Of a stretch of 64,000 bases of DNA, positions 45,975-55,253 are shown in pieces (position 1 is the first letter of the stretch; each line of letters begins with the position of its first letter). Under the pieces are notes generated by a model. It did not search any database, was not told the origin of the DNA, and was given only the letters and a program-made list of their open reading frames with translations. This DNA is from Alcaligenes faecalis (GTDB lineage Bacteria > Pseudomonadota > Gammaproteobacteria > Burkholderiales > Burkholderiaceae_B), in assembly GCF_002443155.1 (NCBI RefSeq), contig NZ_CP023667.1, forward strand, positions 496,001 through 560,000, in the 5' to 3' direction. Both the position numbers and the translations under genes were made by a program.

Positions 45975-47732
45975 TTAGACCCAGGTGTCTTTCAGAGTCG
46001 TGGTGCGGTTAAGAACGGGTTTTTCCGGGGTGGAGTCCACACGGTCCGCCACAAAGTAGCCCAGGCGTTCAAACTGCCAGCGGGCATCGGGCGTGGCCTT
46101 GGTGCCGGGTTCCAGCCAGCCCTGAATCACGCGCAGCGAGTTCGGGTTGATGTGCTCCAGGAAGTCCTGGTCGGCCGCATCGGGCTGAGGATGGGCAAAG
46201 AGACGGTCGTACAGACGAATCTCGGCCGCAATGGCGTGCTCAGCGCTGATCCAGGTGATATTGCCCTTGACCTTGACCGAGTCCGCACCGGGCGTGCCGC
46301 TCTTGGTGTCGGGCAGGTATTCAGCCAGCACCTGGGTGACATTGCCTTGCTCGTCCTTGACGCAGCCGGTGCAACGCACCACATAGCCGTACTTCAGACG
46401 CACGGTATTGCCGGGGAACAGACGGAAGTACTTTTTAGGCGGCTCTTCCTTGAAGTCCTCGCGTTCAATGTACAGGCGACCGGAGAAGGGGAACTCGCGT
46501 TGGCCAGCCTCCGGATTGTGCGGATTGCGCGGTGCGTGACACAGCTCGGTTTGGCCTTCCGGGTAATTGGTAATGATCAGTTCGATCGGGTCCAGAATGG
46601 CAACGCTGCGGTCGGCCACCGGGTCCAGATCATCGCGCAGGGCTTGTTCCAGCAGGCTGTAGTCCACGTGCTGGGCGGCTTTGGACACACCCAGACGGTC
46701 CGTGAACAGACGAATGGCACCGGCGCTGTAGCCACGGCGGCGCAAACCGGCCAGGGTGGGCATGCGCGGATCATCCCAACCGGACACATGGTTTTCCTGA
46801 ACCAGCTGGCGCAGCTTGCGCTTGCTGGTCACCACATAGGACAGGTTCAGACGCGAGAACTCGTACTGCTTGGGCAGCGGGTCGGATAACTGACCCAGCT
46901 CGACCAGGCGCTCCAGAATCCAGTTGTAGAAGGGGCGCTGGTCTTCGAATTCCAGGGTGCACAGGCTGTGGGTGATGCGCTCAAGCGCGTCTTCCACAGG
47001 GTGCGCCCAGCTGTACATGGGGTAGATGCACCATTTGTCGCCGGTACGATGGTGTTCGGCGTGGCGGATACGGTACATGACCGGGTCGCGCATATTGATA
47101 TTGGGTGAGCCCATATCAATCTTGGCACGCAGGGCCATGCTGCCATCGGGGTGCTTGCCGTCGCGCATTTCGCGCAGCAGCTTGATGGACTCCTCGGCAG
47201 GGCGGTCGCGCCAGGGCGAGTTCACGCCTTTTTCGGTCAGGGTGCCCCGGTTAGTGCGCATTTCTTCAGCGCTTTGCTCGTCAACATAGGCATGACCCGC
47301 ATTTACCAGTGCTTCGGCAAACTGGTACATGTAGTCAAAGTAGTCGCTGGCAAAGTACAGGTTTTCTTCTTTCTTGAAGGTCCAGTCAAAGCCCAGCCAT
47401 TTCACCATGTCGATAATGGCGTCCACGTATTCCTGTTCTTCTTTCTCAGGGTTGGTGTCGTCAAAACGCAGGTGGCAGGCGCCCTGGTAGTCGCTGGCCA
47501 ATCCGAAGTTCAAACAGATGCTTTTGGCGTGCCCAATGTGCAGATAGCCATTGGGTTCGGGGGGGAAGCGCGTACGAATACGCGCGGCATCAACAGCCGC
47601 CCCTTCCTGGGTGCTTGCCGGGCCCGGTTGACCGGCCCAGGTCTTTTGTGCGTAACGGCCAGCGCTCAGATCCTGGTCGATGATCGTGCGCAGAAAATTA
47701 GATACGGGAGCGGGAGTGGTGTCAGAGGTCAT
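45975..47732 (-). CDS. glnS: Glutaminyl-tRNA synthetase
   Basis: Charges tRNA-Gln with glutamine. The 585-residue class I synthetase has the HIGH-type motif [15 protein letters not shown], the KMSKS-equivalent [10 protein letters not shown], and [18 protein letters not shown]. The C-terminal two beta-barrel anticodon domains are complete. ATG 47732 is chosen as the family start; the frame continues 16 codons upstream. minC follows ten bases downstream. Confidence 0.96.
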   Translation of the reverse strand: MTSDTTPAPVSNFLRTIIDQDLSAGRYAQKTWAGQPGPASTQEGAAVDAARIRTRFPPEPNGYLHIGHAKSICLNFGLASDYQGACHLRFDDTNPEKEEQEYVDAIIDMVKWLGFDWTFKKEENLYFASDYFDYMYQFAEALVNAGHAYVDEQSAEEMRTNRGTLTEKGVNSPWRDRPAEESIKLLREMRDGKHPDGSMALRAKIDMGSPNINMRDPVMYRIRHAEHHRTGDKWCIYPMYSWAHPVEDALERITHSLCTLEFEDQRPFYNWILERLVELGQLSDPLPKQYEFSRLNLSYVVTSKRKLRQLVQENHVSGWDDPRMPTLAGLRRRGYSAGAIRLFTDRLGVSKAAQHVDYSLLEQALRDDLDPVADRSVAILDPIELIITNYPEGQTELCHAPRNPHNPEAGQREFPFSGRLYIEREDFKEEPPKKYFRLFPGNTVRLKYGYVVRCTGCVKDEQGNVTQVLAEYLPDTKSGTPGADSVKVKGNITWISAEHAIAAEIRLYDRLFAHPQPDAADQDFLEHINPNSLRVIQGWLEPGTKATPDARWQFERLGYFVADRVDSTPEKPVLNRTTTLKDTWV

Positions 47733-47893
47733 ACACGTTTGAAATAAAGAAGCCGACAGACTAATCGGCCATTTTGCCACGTTCTTGTTTTAGAGGGGTA
47801 TTTGTCCCTTGAACAGCTTGCAAAAACTGGCGTAGTAACTTGAGGTAGTATTGTGGCGTTTGTAAGCCAATTCACCCTACACTAGCGCTCATT

Positions 47894-49234
47894 ATGACGC
47901 ACTCCGCCCTTTCTCTGTCTCATGCCCAGTTTTTCCTTAGCCTGGGCTTCATGCTGCTGTTTCTGGCTCTGGAGCTGGGGCTGGCCTGGGTGTTGCTGTA
48001 CTTCAAGCTTAGAACCTTTGGCAGCAATGCAACAGCCTGGATGGGGGCCTACCGTTTTTGGGTGCGTCTGTTTGCGCTGGCGTTCATTTTAAGTTTTGCC
48101 GCGTCCATGCCGGTGCTGATTCAGTTTGGCAGTGTCTGGCCGGGGCTGATGGAGCAGGTGGGCGATGTCATTGGTCCCATGCTGGCGGCTTCCATGTTGT
48201 CGCTGTTCATCTTCAAATCCTGCTTTTTGGGGGTGATGCTGTTTGCCCAGCGCATGCTCTCCAATCTGGTTCATACCCTGGTGGTATTGATGGTGGCTCT
48301 GGGTGTGACGGTGACGGCCTTCTGGCTGGTGGCGATTGTGGCCTGGATGCAGGTGCCTACGGGTGTCGATGTCATTGAGGGCCATTACGTGGTGATGGAA
48401 TGGCTGGATGTGCTCAGCACACCGGCCTTGCCCTGGTACGCCGGCCTTTTATTTGCCGGCAGTTTGCTGACGGTCGCTTTTTTCATGCTGGGCGTGACTT
48501 GCGCACAGACCATGCAAAAGCCGGTTACCGATCAGGAGCGTCTGGCTTTTCGTAGCGCCTTGTTTCTGGGGGCGGGCGCTTGGCTGGCCCTGGTCTTTGC
48601 GGGGGTCGGCAATGGTTTCATGACCGCCGAGCATCAGCCTGCCAAGGCCGCGGCAGCGGCGGCGTATTGGGAAAGCGGCTCGCAGCCTGATCTGATTCTG
48701 GTCGCTGCGCCTTCGGCCATGCAGGACAGCGTATTGGGTGTGTTGCGCTGGTCACATGCCGGTGGGCGTTGGCTGGGTCGCAATGACAGTGGCATCCTGA
48801 TGGGCCTGGATCAGTTTTCCGAGGCCATGCCGCCCGTTACCTTGACCTTCTGGTCCTTCCGTGTGGCGGTGCTGGCCGGGACCTTGATGCTGTTCCTTCT
48901 GCTTTGGGTGATGTTGCGTACCCGCCGTTACGGACTGGACCCGCATTCCCTTTCTTATAGAGAGCGCCAGCTCATGGTGGCGGCATCGGTGCTGGGCTGG
49001 ATCCTGTTGCTGGGCGGTGCGGCTTATGTCCTGTTGGGTTTTTTGCCGTATCTGGTGGGTAACGATATCAAGGCCGTGCAGGTGCAAAGCACCGAAAGCG
49101 TCTTTACCGTAGGCCTGGGTTTGCTGTTTTATGGCCTGGTCTACGTCTTGTGCATGATTGGTTTTTTCCAGAAGTTGCGACATGCCGTTCGTTTTGGTGT
49201 GGTACCGATCGCACGTCATCGGGGGCGGGCATGA
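47894..49234 (+). CDS. Divergent cytochrome bd subunit I-like membrane protein without the heme ligands
   Basis: A 446-residue protein with about nine membrane segments. It aligns along its length with CydA (LS-x2-QF at residues 7-12, VAWMQVPTG near 150, SFRV near 321). By alignment to E. coli CydA from memory, the key residues are replaced: His19 by Met20, Glu99 by Ser100, Glu107 by Lys108 (FKSCFLG), His186 by Leu185, Met393 by Ala325. The GRQPW motif is absent and the Q-loop is reduced. His127 (E. coli His126) is kept. With none of the known heme b and d ligands it should not work as a standard quinol oxidase. The cydB-like gene overlaps it (ATGA). Databases would likely call it cytochrome ubiquinol oxidase subunit I; I doubt that function. 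Confidence 0.8.
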   Translation: MTHSALSLSHAQFFLSLGFMLLFLALELGLAWVLLYFKLRTFGSNATAWMGAYRFWVRLFALAFILSFAASMPVLIQFGSVWPGLMEQVGDVIGPMLAASMLSLFIFKSCFLGVMLFAQRMLSNLVHTLVVLMVALGVTVTAFWLVAIVAWMQVPTGVDVIEGHYVVMEWLDVLSTPALPWYAGLLFAGSLLTVAFFMLGVTCAQTMQKPVTDQERLAFRSALFLGAGAWLALVFAGVGNGFMTAEHQPAKAAAAAAYWESGSQPDLILVAAPSAMQDSVLGVLRWSHAGGRWLGRNDSGILMGLDQFSEAMPPVTLTFWSFRVAVLAGTLMLFLLLWVMLRTRRYGLDPHSLSYRERQLMVAASVLGWILLLGGAAYVLLGFLPYLVGNDIKAVQVQSTESVFTVGLGLLFYGLVYVLCMIGFFQKLRHAVRFGVVPIARHRGRA

Positions 49235-50280
49235 TTGATTCTTTTGCAAACGCGTTGGGCCTGGGGGCCCATGATCCCGCGTTCTGGATGCCGCTGGCGT
49301 TTCTGGCCCTGTTCTTTTTGATTATTGTGGCCGGTACGGTTCTGGACGGCTTCGATATTGGTGTGGGCTGCCTGTCCTTGCTGGCACCGGACTCCTTGCG
49401 TCCCCGCATGTTGTCATTGCTCAGCCCTTGGCGTGATGCCAACGAGTTCTGGCTGTTTCTGGGCCTGGGCTTGTTTGTCTGCGCCTTCCCCAAGGCTTGG
49501 GGAGCGGTGATGGGCGGTCTGTATGAGCCGTTATGTGCCTTGGGTGTTGGCGTCTTTGCCCGTTCCGTCTCCTTCGAGTTCCGGCTGCGTGCCCCGGTAG
49601 AGCGTCAGTCCCGCTGGCAGATGGGTTTTGCGCTGGGCTCCTGGCTGACAGCGTTCTCCCATGGTGTGCTGCTGGCACAAGTCGTGGTAGGTTTCCAAAG
49701 CGACGCAGGCTATATCTGGTTCTCTGTTTTCATGGGCTTTTGCGCTATTGCCGCCTATTGCTTGCTGGGTGCCAGTTGGCTCATCATGCGCGAAGCCGGG
49801 GAGCTGCGTGCCCGTGCGGTCAACTGGGGCCGTCGTTCGGTACGCTGGTTTGCTGCTGGTGCCGTGGGTGTTTCGGTGGTGCTGGCCTTTGTGAATGCTG
49901 GCGTGCTGCTTAAATGGAGCGACGGGCCGTACTGGGGCTTGGTTCTGTTCTTGTGGGCCTTGATTCTTAGCTGCTTTGTGTCGATTGAAATGAGCCTGCA
50001 GCGCATGATCAACAGCAGCTATCGCACCACAACCTTGCCCTTTTTGCTGACTTTATTCGTGATGGTTTCCGTCATGGCCGGGCTGGCGTTCAGCTTCTTC
50101 CCTTATCTGATTCTGGACGAGATGACGATCTGGGACGCCGCTGCCGGGGTGCCTGCCCTGAGTCTGATCCTGTCGGCGATTGTGATTACCTTGCCCATCG
50201 TGCTGATTTTCAACGTGTGGGTGTACTGGCGCATGTTTGGATTGTCCCGCCCACCTTTGCCGCCCAGCTTTAAAGGCTGA
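49231..50280 (+). CDS. Cytochrome bd subunit II-like membrane protein
   Basis: A 349-residue, roughly eight-segment membrane protein of the CydB family. It keeps GTVLDGFDIGVGCL, the aspartate segment RDANEFWLFLGLGLF (DGNQVW in E. coli) and the C-terminal MTIWDAAAG, ending in the family's VYWRMFG. It is thus better conserved than its partner. ATG 49231 overlaps the subunit I stop, so the two are made in step and probably form a heterodimer. No CydX-like small gene follows; a ClC channel starts eight bases on. Confidence 0.88.
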   Translation: MIDSFANALGLGAHDPAFWMPLAFLALFFLIIVAGTVLDGFDIGVGCLSLLAPDSLRPRMLSLLSPWRDANEFWLFLGLGLFVCAFPKAWGAVMGGLYEPLCALGVGVFARSVSFEFRLRAPVERQSRWQMGFALGSWLTAFSHGVLLAQVVVGFQSDAGYIWFSVFMGFCAIAAYCLLGASWLIMREAGELRARAVNWGRRSVRWFAAGAVGVSVVLAFVNAGVLLKWSDGPYWGLVLFLWALILSCFVSIEMSLQRMINSSYRTTTLPFLLTLFVMVSVMAGLAFSFFPYLILDEMTIWDAAAGVPALSLILSAIVITLPIVLIFNVWVYWRMFGLSRPPLPPSFKG

Positions 50281-50288
50281 CCTTTTTT

Positions 50289-52061
50289 ATGATTGCCCAT
50301 TCTGTACTGTCGATGCGCAAGCGTCTGCAGGGTTTCAAGTGGTTGTCTGATATGCCCGCCATGCTGGCGTGGGCAGTCTTGGCCGGCATTTTGGGTGCCT
50401 TGGCTACGCTGGCCTTTCATCAGGGCATGCGTTTTGTGCAGCAAATAGTCACGGGGCAGCACGGCGGCATTGTTGCGGTAACGGAAAGCCTGCCCTGGTA
50501 TATGCGCCTCTTGTTTCCCACCTTGGGCGGTTTGTGTGCTGGTATCTTGCTGTGGCTGGCCGGGCGCCTGCCTTCGGGAAGCAATTCAGACTATATGGAA
50601 GCCGTGGCCATTGGTGATGGGCGTTTGTCCATTCGTCAGGGCTTGCTGCGATCCTTGTCTTCCTTGATGACGGTGGCCTCCGGCGGCTCGATTGGTCGGG
50701 AAGGGGCGATGGTGCACTTGGCCTCCTTGTCCGCCTCGGCGATTGGTCGCTTCACCTTGTTTGGAGAAGCCCGCCTGCGCTTGCTGGTTGCCTGTGGCGC
50801 CGCAGCCGGTGTGGCAGCCGCCTATGGTGCCCCCATTGCCGGTGCCGTGTTTGTGGCCGAGATTGTGCTGGGCACCATGACCATGAGCAGTTTTGGCCCC
50901 CTGTTGATGGCGGCGGTCAGCGCTCACCTGACCATGCGTGTGCTGGGGGGCTATCACGCCCCTTATGAAATGACGAATGTGCAGGCCGTTGCTGGCTGGG
51001 ACATCTTGCCCTTTCTGGTTCTGGGCGTCCTGATTGGCCTGGCTGCGCCTGCTTTCCTGAAATTGCTGAATCTGTTCCGTACCCTGTTCAAGCGTACCGG
51101 CCTGGGTTTGCCCTTGCGTCTGGCTCTGGGCGGCTTGTTGCTGGGGCTTTTGCTGATCGCCATGCCGCGCGTGGCGGGTAACGGGTTCAGTGTGGTGTCC
51201 TCCATGCTGCACAGCGACTGGGCCTGGTACAGCGTGCTGCTTATCCTGGCGTTCAAGGTCCTGGCTACAGGGCTGACAGTTGGCTCGGGCGCCGTCGGTG
51301 GTGTGTTTACGCCTGCCATCTTTGTGGGCGCGGCTTTTGGCACCTTGTTTGGTCAGTTGACCCTATGGGTTCTGCCGGGCCTGGATTTGCCCTTGTATCT
51401 GTTCACTCTGGTGGGCATGGGCGCGTTTCTGGGGGCAGCAACCAGTGCGCCCTTCATGGCCATTCTGATGTTGTTTGAAATGACATTGAGCTATCAGCTG
51501 GTACTGCCGCTGATCGTGGCCTGTGTCATGGCTTATTTTGTGTCGCGCGGGGTGGCCGAGGTGGCCATGTACGAAGTTACGCTGGTGCGTGAGCGCGATG
51601 CCTTGCTGCGTCACAAGCTGCGTCACACCACCTTGGCCGAGCTGGTACGTCCGGCGGACACGGTGGTCAGCACCACCACCCAAATGCGCGATGCCTTGCA
51701 GATGTTCCTGGATTACCCCGTGCGCTACCTTTACGTAGTAAACGAGGAGCAGGTTTATCAAGGCGTGATTGCCCAGCCCGACCTGACGCGTATGTTGCTG
51801 GACGACAACGCGGCCCAGGAGCGTGTGGTGGGGGATATTTTGCGTATGGATTTCGTCAAGACGCTCTACCCGAACATGAGTCTGGACGAGGCTCAGGAAC
51901 ACTTCGTCAGCTTTGCCGGAGAGCGCCTGCCCGTATTGAATGGTGACGGCTCGGGTCGCCTGATTGGTGTAGTCTATAAGTCTGCTGTGCTGGAAAAATA
52001 CTCCGCCATCAAACGCTCCCTGGATGCGAGCGGCGAAGTGATGCTGGATGCCCGGCGCTAA
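50289..52061 (+). CDS. ClC-family chloride channel/antiporter with C-terminal CBS domains
   Basis: A 590-residue ClC protein. The gating-glutamate segment is GGSIGREGAMVH, the ion-path segment is GGVFTPAIFVGA, and an internal glutamate is present in VFVAEIVLG. About 18 membrane helices end near residue 430, followed by two CBS modules (TLAELVRPADTVVS..., VGDILRMDFVKTLYP...) that may sense nucleotides. Whether it exchanges protons or is a channel cannot be decided. It follows the cyd-like pair by eight bases and may share its transcript. Confidence 0.9.
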   Translation: MIAHSVLSMRKRLQGFKWLSDMPAMLAWAVLAGILGALATLAFHQGMRFVQQIVTGQHGGIVAVTESLPWYMRLLFPTLGGLCAGILLWLAGRLPSGSNSDYMEAVAIGDGRLSIRQGLLRSLSSLMTVASGGSIGREGAMVHLASLSASAIGRFTLFGEARLRLLVACGAAAGVAAAYGAPIAGAVFVAEIVLGTMTMSSFGPLLMAAVSAHLTMRVLGGYHAPYEMTNVQAVAGWDILPFLVLGVLIGLAAPAFLKLLNLFRTLFKRTGLGLPLRLALGGLLLGLLLIAMPRVAGNGFSVVSSMLHSDWAWYSVLLILAFKVLATGLTVGSGAVGGVFTPAIFVGAAFGTLFGQLTLWVLPGLDLPLYLFTLVGMGAFLGAATSAPFMAILMLFEMTLSYQLVLPLIVACVMAYFVSRGVAEVAMYEVTLVRERDALLRHKLRHTTLAELVRPADTVVSTTTQMRDALQMFLDYPVRYLYVVNEEQVYQGVIAQPDLTRMLLDDNAAQERVVGDILRMDFVKTLYPNMSLDEAQEHFVSFAGERLPVLNGDGSGRLIGVVYKSAVLEKYSAIKRSLDASGEVMLDARR

Positions 52062-52082
52062 ACTCTTTTTGTGACATAAACC

Positions 52083-53219
52083 ATGCGTACAAAAGCTTGC
52101 CAGCGAGGCTTGGCAGGCGGGCTGATTGTCGGTCTTGCCATGCTGTTCGCTGTTCCATTGGCCACCGCTCAAAACCGTGTCGGACTGGAAAACCTGTCCG
52201 CCACGCGTGTGTATGGTGTGGATGAGGCTCAGGCGATTCCTGCTCAGGAGCTTCCCCCGGTAGAGCCGTTTTTTGATGCCTCGCAATGGCATCGCCAGGG
52301 CGACCAGGATTTGGTTAACCCAGCCACGTCCATTGATTTTTCTTTTTCTGATTTCAGCCTGAGCGGTTCCAGTACCGCCAGTCTGGCCCGCTCCATTCAA
52401 TATAGTCAGCAGTCCTCGCCGATCTGGAGTGCACGCTGGTTGAGCAGTGCGCCCGATCAGGTCTGGCAGTTTGGCGAGCGCAATTGGCGCTACGTCAATG
52501 AAGATGGTTTGCAACTGACCTTGGGCAATGACACGGTAACCGCCCCGGATTGGGCGCGGCCTGTGGAACTGGGCGGGATCAATATTACCCAGCAGTTTGA
52601 ACAAGGCCCGGCCGGGCCCTGGCGTTATGCCTTGGCCGTGGGTGCACTGGACATGACAGGCAAGCAGGACAACGGTGATCTGGTATACGGATCGTCGGCG
52701 AGCAGCCTGATGGTCAGTACCGATATCACCAGCCGCACCAGCATTGATACCCAAATGGAAAGTGCGCGTGATTTTGGCTTGACCGGGGTGGGCGCCACTT
52801 ATCGTTCGCCGGATTTTGGCGTGTGGCAGGCCAGTGTGGCCAAAGCTTCCCATTCTGTGGGGCAGGGTTGGCGCTATCAGGCCGCCTATGGCCTGGATGT
52901 GCTGGACGATTTGCATCTGCAATGGCAGGGCGAGCGGTACCAGGACAACTTCCTGGATTTAAGCCGTTATCAGGGCATGAAGGTCGACGCGGCCAGCAGC
53001 CGGCAGGTGGTGGGTTTGTCCATGCCCCTGCGCCGCTGGGGCGAAGTAAAGACTCAGTACGAGGTGCAGCAGGTAGTTGCCGGGGGGGAGAACCGCTACC
53101 TTGGGGTCACGCAGCAGTTCTGGTACAGTCCCCACCTTAGGGTGGGTTTGCAAGCTCGCCGTCATCTGGAAAGTCGTCAGTCGAACATCGCGCTGCGTTT
53201 TTCTATTCCGATTTTTTAA
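52083..53219 (+). CDS. Putative outer-membrane beta-barrel protein of unknown function
   Basis: I do not recognise this 378-residue protein. It has a clear signal peptide (GLIVGLAMLFAVPLATAQ, cut near residue 30). The rest is alternating polar/aromatic beta-sequence (repeated YQAAYGLDV, GATYRSPDFG, VWQASVAKAS types) and it ends in aromatic Phe (RFSIPIF), as BAM-assembled barrels do. From length alone perhaps 14-16 strands follow a short N-terminal region (residues 30-90). It lies 21 bases after the ClC gene and ten before recQ. An outer-membrane role is inferred. Confidence 0.7.
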   Translation: MRTKACQRGLAGGLIVGLAMLFAVPLATAQNRVGLENLSATRVYGVDEAQAIPAQELPPVEPFFDASQWHRQGDQDLVNPATSIDFSFSDFSLSGSSTASLARSIQYSQQSSPIWSARWLSSAPDQVWQFGERNWRYVNEDGLQLTLGNDTVTAPDWARPVELGGINITQQFEQGPAGPWRYALAVGALDMTGKQDNGDLVYGSSASSLMVSTDITSRTSIDTQMESARDFGLTGVGATYRSPDFGVWQASVAKASHSVGQGWRYQAAYGLDVLDDLHLQWQGERYQDNFLDLSRYQGMKVDAASSRQVVGLSMPLRRWGEVKTQYEVQQVVAGGENRYLGVTQQFWYSPHLRVGLQARRHLESRQSNIALRFSIPIF

Positions 53220-53228
53220 GCAGGCGGC

Positions 53229-55055
53229 ATGGCCCAGTCAGCACTTGAGGTTCTTCAGGAAGTTTTTGGTTATGACAGTTTTCGTGGCTCTCAGCACGAG
53301 ATTATCGAGACCCTGATCCAAGGCGGTGACGCCCTGGTCTTGATGCCCACCGGCGGCGGCAAGTCGCTGTGTTACCAGATTCCTGCTTTGGTGCGCCCCG
53401 GCACCGGCGTAGTCGTGTCCCCCTTGATCGCCCTGATGCAGGATCAGGTAGACGCGCTCAATGAATTGGGCGTGAACGCCGCCTATCTGAACTCCACCCA
53501 GGATTGGCAGACCGCCCGCGAGGTCGAGCGCGAATTTCTGACGGGGCAGCTGGATCTGCTCTATGTGGCGCCCGAGCGCCTGCTGACAGACCGCTGCCTG
53601 GATTTACTGGCTCGTGGTCAGATTTCCCTGTTTGCCATTGACGAAGCCCACTGCGTATCGCAATGGGGCCATGACTTCCGCCCGGAGTATCTGGGCCTGG
53701 ATTTGCTGGCTCAGCGCTGGCCGGGTGTGCCACGGGTCGCCTTGACGGCAACTGCCACTCAGTTGACGCGGGTAGAAATTGCCCAGCGCCTGAAGCTGGA
53801 AGAGGCCCGGCATTTTGTCGCCAGTTTTGATCGCCCCAATATTTGCTATCGCATTATCGAAAAGAACGAGGTGCGCAAGCAGCTTTTGAGCTTCATTCAG
53901 GAAGAACACTCGGGCGATGCGGGGATTGTGTATTGTCTGTCGCGCTCGCGCGTGGAAGATACGGCCGAGTTTCTGTGCAAGAACGGTATCCATGCCTTGC
54001 CCTACCATGCGGGGCTGGATGCGCAGCAACGCGCCATCAACCAGGCCCGCTTTCTTCGAGAAGAAGGGGTGGTCATGGTGGCGACCATTGCGTTTGGCAT
54101 GGGCGTCAACAAACCGGATGTGCGTTTTGTGGCCCACATCGACCTGCCCAAATCGGTAGAGGGGTATTACCAGGAAACCGGACGGGCAGGGCGCGATGGT
54201 GAAGCGGCTACGGCATGGCTGGCCTATGGCCTGCAAGACGTGGTGCAGTTGTACCGCATGATTAACCAGTCGCAGGGCGATGCGGCCCACCGACGCCAGC
54301 AAGGCCAGGCGCTGGATGCCATGTTGGGTCTGTGCGAAACCATTTCCTGCCGCCGTCAGCGCTTGCTGGCGTATTTCGATCAGCAGATCGAGCCTTGCGG
54401 TAATTGCGATACTTGCCTGGAAGCACCGGAAGCCTGGGACGGTACGGTGGCCGCGCAAAAAATGCTGTCCACTATCTATAGATTGTGGCGCGAGCGTGGT
54501 CAGCGTTTCGGGGCCGGGCACCTGATCGACATCTTGCTGGGCAAGCTGACGGATCGTGTCAAAGAGCACGAGCACGACAAGCTCACCGTCTTTGGTGTGG
54601 GCAAGGAATTGACCGACCAGGCTTGGCGCGGGGTGCTGCGCCAGTTGCTGGCACACAGTCTGGTTACCGTTGATCCGGAAGGCTACGGTACCTTGTTGTT
54701 GACCGATGCCAGCCGTGAAGTGCTCAAAGGCGAGCGCACCTTAATGTTGCGGCGCGAAACCGTAACATGCGGACCGGCTGCTCACCGAGTAAAAGGTCAG
54801 GCGCCTGCCGGGCCTGCTCTGGAACCCGATCAACAGCGACGGTTCGAGGCTTTGCGTGCTTGGCGGGCGGCTACCGCACGCGAGCATGGCGTCCCCGCCT
54901 ATGTCATTTTCCATGACGCGACTTTGCGCGAAGTGGCCATCCGCTGCCCCAGCTCAGAGGCTGATCTGGAGCCGATTACAGGCATTGGCGTACGCAAAAG
55001 AGAAGCCTACGGCGAGGCTTTGCTGCGCTGCGTTCAAGAGTTCCAGACGCAATAG
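53229..55055 (+). CDS. recQ: ATP-dependent DNA helicase RecQ
   Basis: 3'-5' helicase of the RecF recombination pathway. The 608-residue protein has Walker [12 protein letters not shown], the DEAH box [18 protein letters not shown], the motif [12 protein letters not shown], the zinc cluster (C-R-R-Q...CGNCDTC), a winged helix and a C-terminal HRDC domain ([13 protein letters not shown]). Full length. It is the last gene before the nrd regulatory region. Confidence 0.95.
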   Translation: MAQSALEVLQEVFGYDSFRGSQHEIIETLIQGGDALVLMPTGGGKSLCYQIPALVRPGTGVVVSPLIALMQDQVDALNELGVNAAYLNSTQDWQTAREVEREFLTGQLDLLYVAPERLLTDRCLDLLARGQISLFAIDEAHCVSQWGHDFRPEYLGLDLLAQRWPGVPRVALTATATQLTRVEIAQRLKLEEARHFVASFDRPNICYRIIEKNEVRKQLLSFIQEEHSGDAGIVYCLSRSRVEDTAEFLCKNGIHALPYHAGLDAQQRAINQARFLREEGVVMVATIAFGMGVNKPDVRFVAHIDLPKSVEGYYQETGRAGRDGEAATAWLAYGLQDVVQLYRMINQSQGDAAHRRQQGQALDAMLGLCETISCRRQRLLAYFDQQIEPCGNCDTCLEAPEAWDGTVAAQKMLSTIYRLWRERGQRFGAGHLIDILLGKLTDRVKEHEHDKLTVFGVGKELTDQAWRGVLRQLLAHSLVTVDPEGYGTLLLTDASREVLKGERTLMLRRETVTCGPAAHRVKGQAPAGPALEPDQQRRFEALRAWRAATAREHGVPAYVIFHDATLREVAIRCPSSEADLEPITGIGVRKREAYGEALLRCVQEFQTQ

Positions 55056-55137
55056 GAAATTGTTAGCAGAGCAAAGATTGGTTGCATTTTTGTATATTGA
55101 ATCTGCTCTGCAATTGCGAAACCACTATTCGCTCAAT

Positions 55138-55184
55138 CCGCTATATGTAGTAGAATGACGTCAATATCACACTATATATGGTGT
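55138..55184 (+). promoter_or_regulatory. Pair of NrdR boxes upstream of nrdA
   Basis: The site ACACTATATATGGTGT (55169-55184) fits the NrdR consensus acaCwATATwGtgt. A weaker copy, CTATATGTAG, starts at 55141, so the cores are 31 bases (three helical turns) apart, the spacing NrdR needs. A TAGAAT -10 candidate (55151-55156) lies between them. NrdR should repress this operon when dATP is high. Confidence 0.85.
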
Positions 55185-55253
55185 GCATCAAATGACGCTG
55201 GCGGCTGCAAAAGCCGCGTCTTCCGTCAATCTTCACCGATTTCCGAGACTGAA

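Noticed and set aside
55155..55253. N-terminal extension of NrdA starting at 55155
   Set aside because: It would cover the NrdR box and probable promoter, and the NrdA family starts at about 55254.
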